In this document: in pieces, positions 7,080-7,095 of the stretch
Layout: every line of letters begins with the position of its first letter
How positions within the stretch are numbered: the stretch's first letter is position 1
Assembly: GCA_948467695.1 (NCBI GenBank)
Contig: CAOKFJ010000089.1
Location: 1-7,095 of the forward strand
Direction: 5' to 3'
DNA from: an uncultured Allobaculum sp.
GTDB lineage: Bacteria; Bacillota_I; Bacilli_A; Erysipelotrichales; Erysipelotrichaceae
DNA length: 7,095 nt
Made by a program: the position numbers and the translations under genes
Notes under the pieces: model-generated
Database searches by the model: none
Told to the model about the DNA's origin: nothing
The model's input: the letters and a program-made list of their open reading frames with translations, nothing else

Positions 7080-7095
7080 ATGGAGTCCAAAGATG
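7080..7095 (+). CDS. Possible start of a further gene (3' partial, five codons)
   Basis: An ATG at 7080 follows AGAGGA (7065-7070) by 9 bases, a good ribosome binding site and spacing for this genome. Only Met-Glu-Ser-Lys-Asp is visible before the window ends, so nothing can be said of the product. The call rests on the ribosome binding site alone. Confidence 0.35.

Overview
The window looks like ordinary chromosomal DNA of a Gram-positive bacterium, probably Bacillota. The grounds are strong AGGAG-type ribosome binding sites, a tandem pair of DegV-family genes, and an FtsX-type ABC permease with a very large extracytoplasmic coiled coil. Coding DNA is moderately GC-rich, so a higher-GC member such as an Erysipelotrichia-like lineage is possible, but that is only a guess. 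I see no rRNA, tRNA, CRISPR array or complete mobile element.

Layout. (1) Positions 1-252 are the 3' end of a plus-strand gene whose product ends in an Ig-like, secreted-protein type of segment. (2) A perfect hairpin at 342-368 serves as a terminator between this gene and the convergent DegV genes. (3) Positions 398-2165 hold two paralogous DegV/FakB-like fatty-acid-binding proteins on the minus strand, overlapping by 23 bp. (4) Positions 2166-2845 are about 680 bases without an intact gene. On the minus strand they contain coding-like frames broken by a frameshift and stops, which I read as a probable decayed gene. This stretch must also hold the promoters of the two divergent units. (5) Positions 2846-6915 are a two-gene operon with a 1-bp start/stop overlap: a MacB/LolD-type ATPase and a 1122-residue permease. 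(6) Positions 6916-7095 are mostly non-coding, with a possible ribosome binding site and start codon of a next gene at the right edge.

How the genes work together. The ATPase and permease should form a type VII (MacB/FtsEX-like) ABC machine. Such machines use ATP to move an outside domain rather than to pass a solute through the membrane. The outside domain here is a roughly 310-residue hairpin of uninterrupted heptads, with many D-G steps, carrying a roughly 110-residue tip. The DegV pair probably binds fatty acids for the FakA kinase, which is not in the window. Nothing directly links the two units. The most interesting object is the permease with its built-in coiled-coil hairpin. I did not find a clearly novel multi-gene system.
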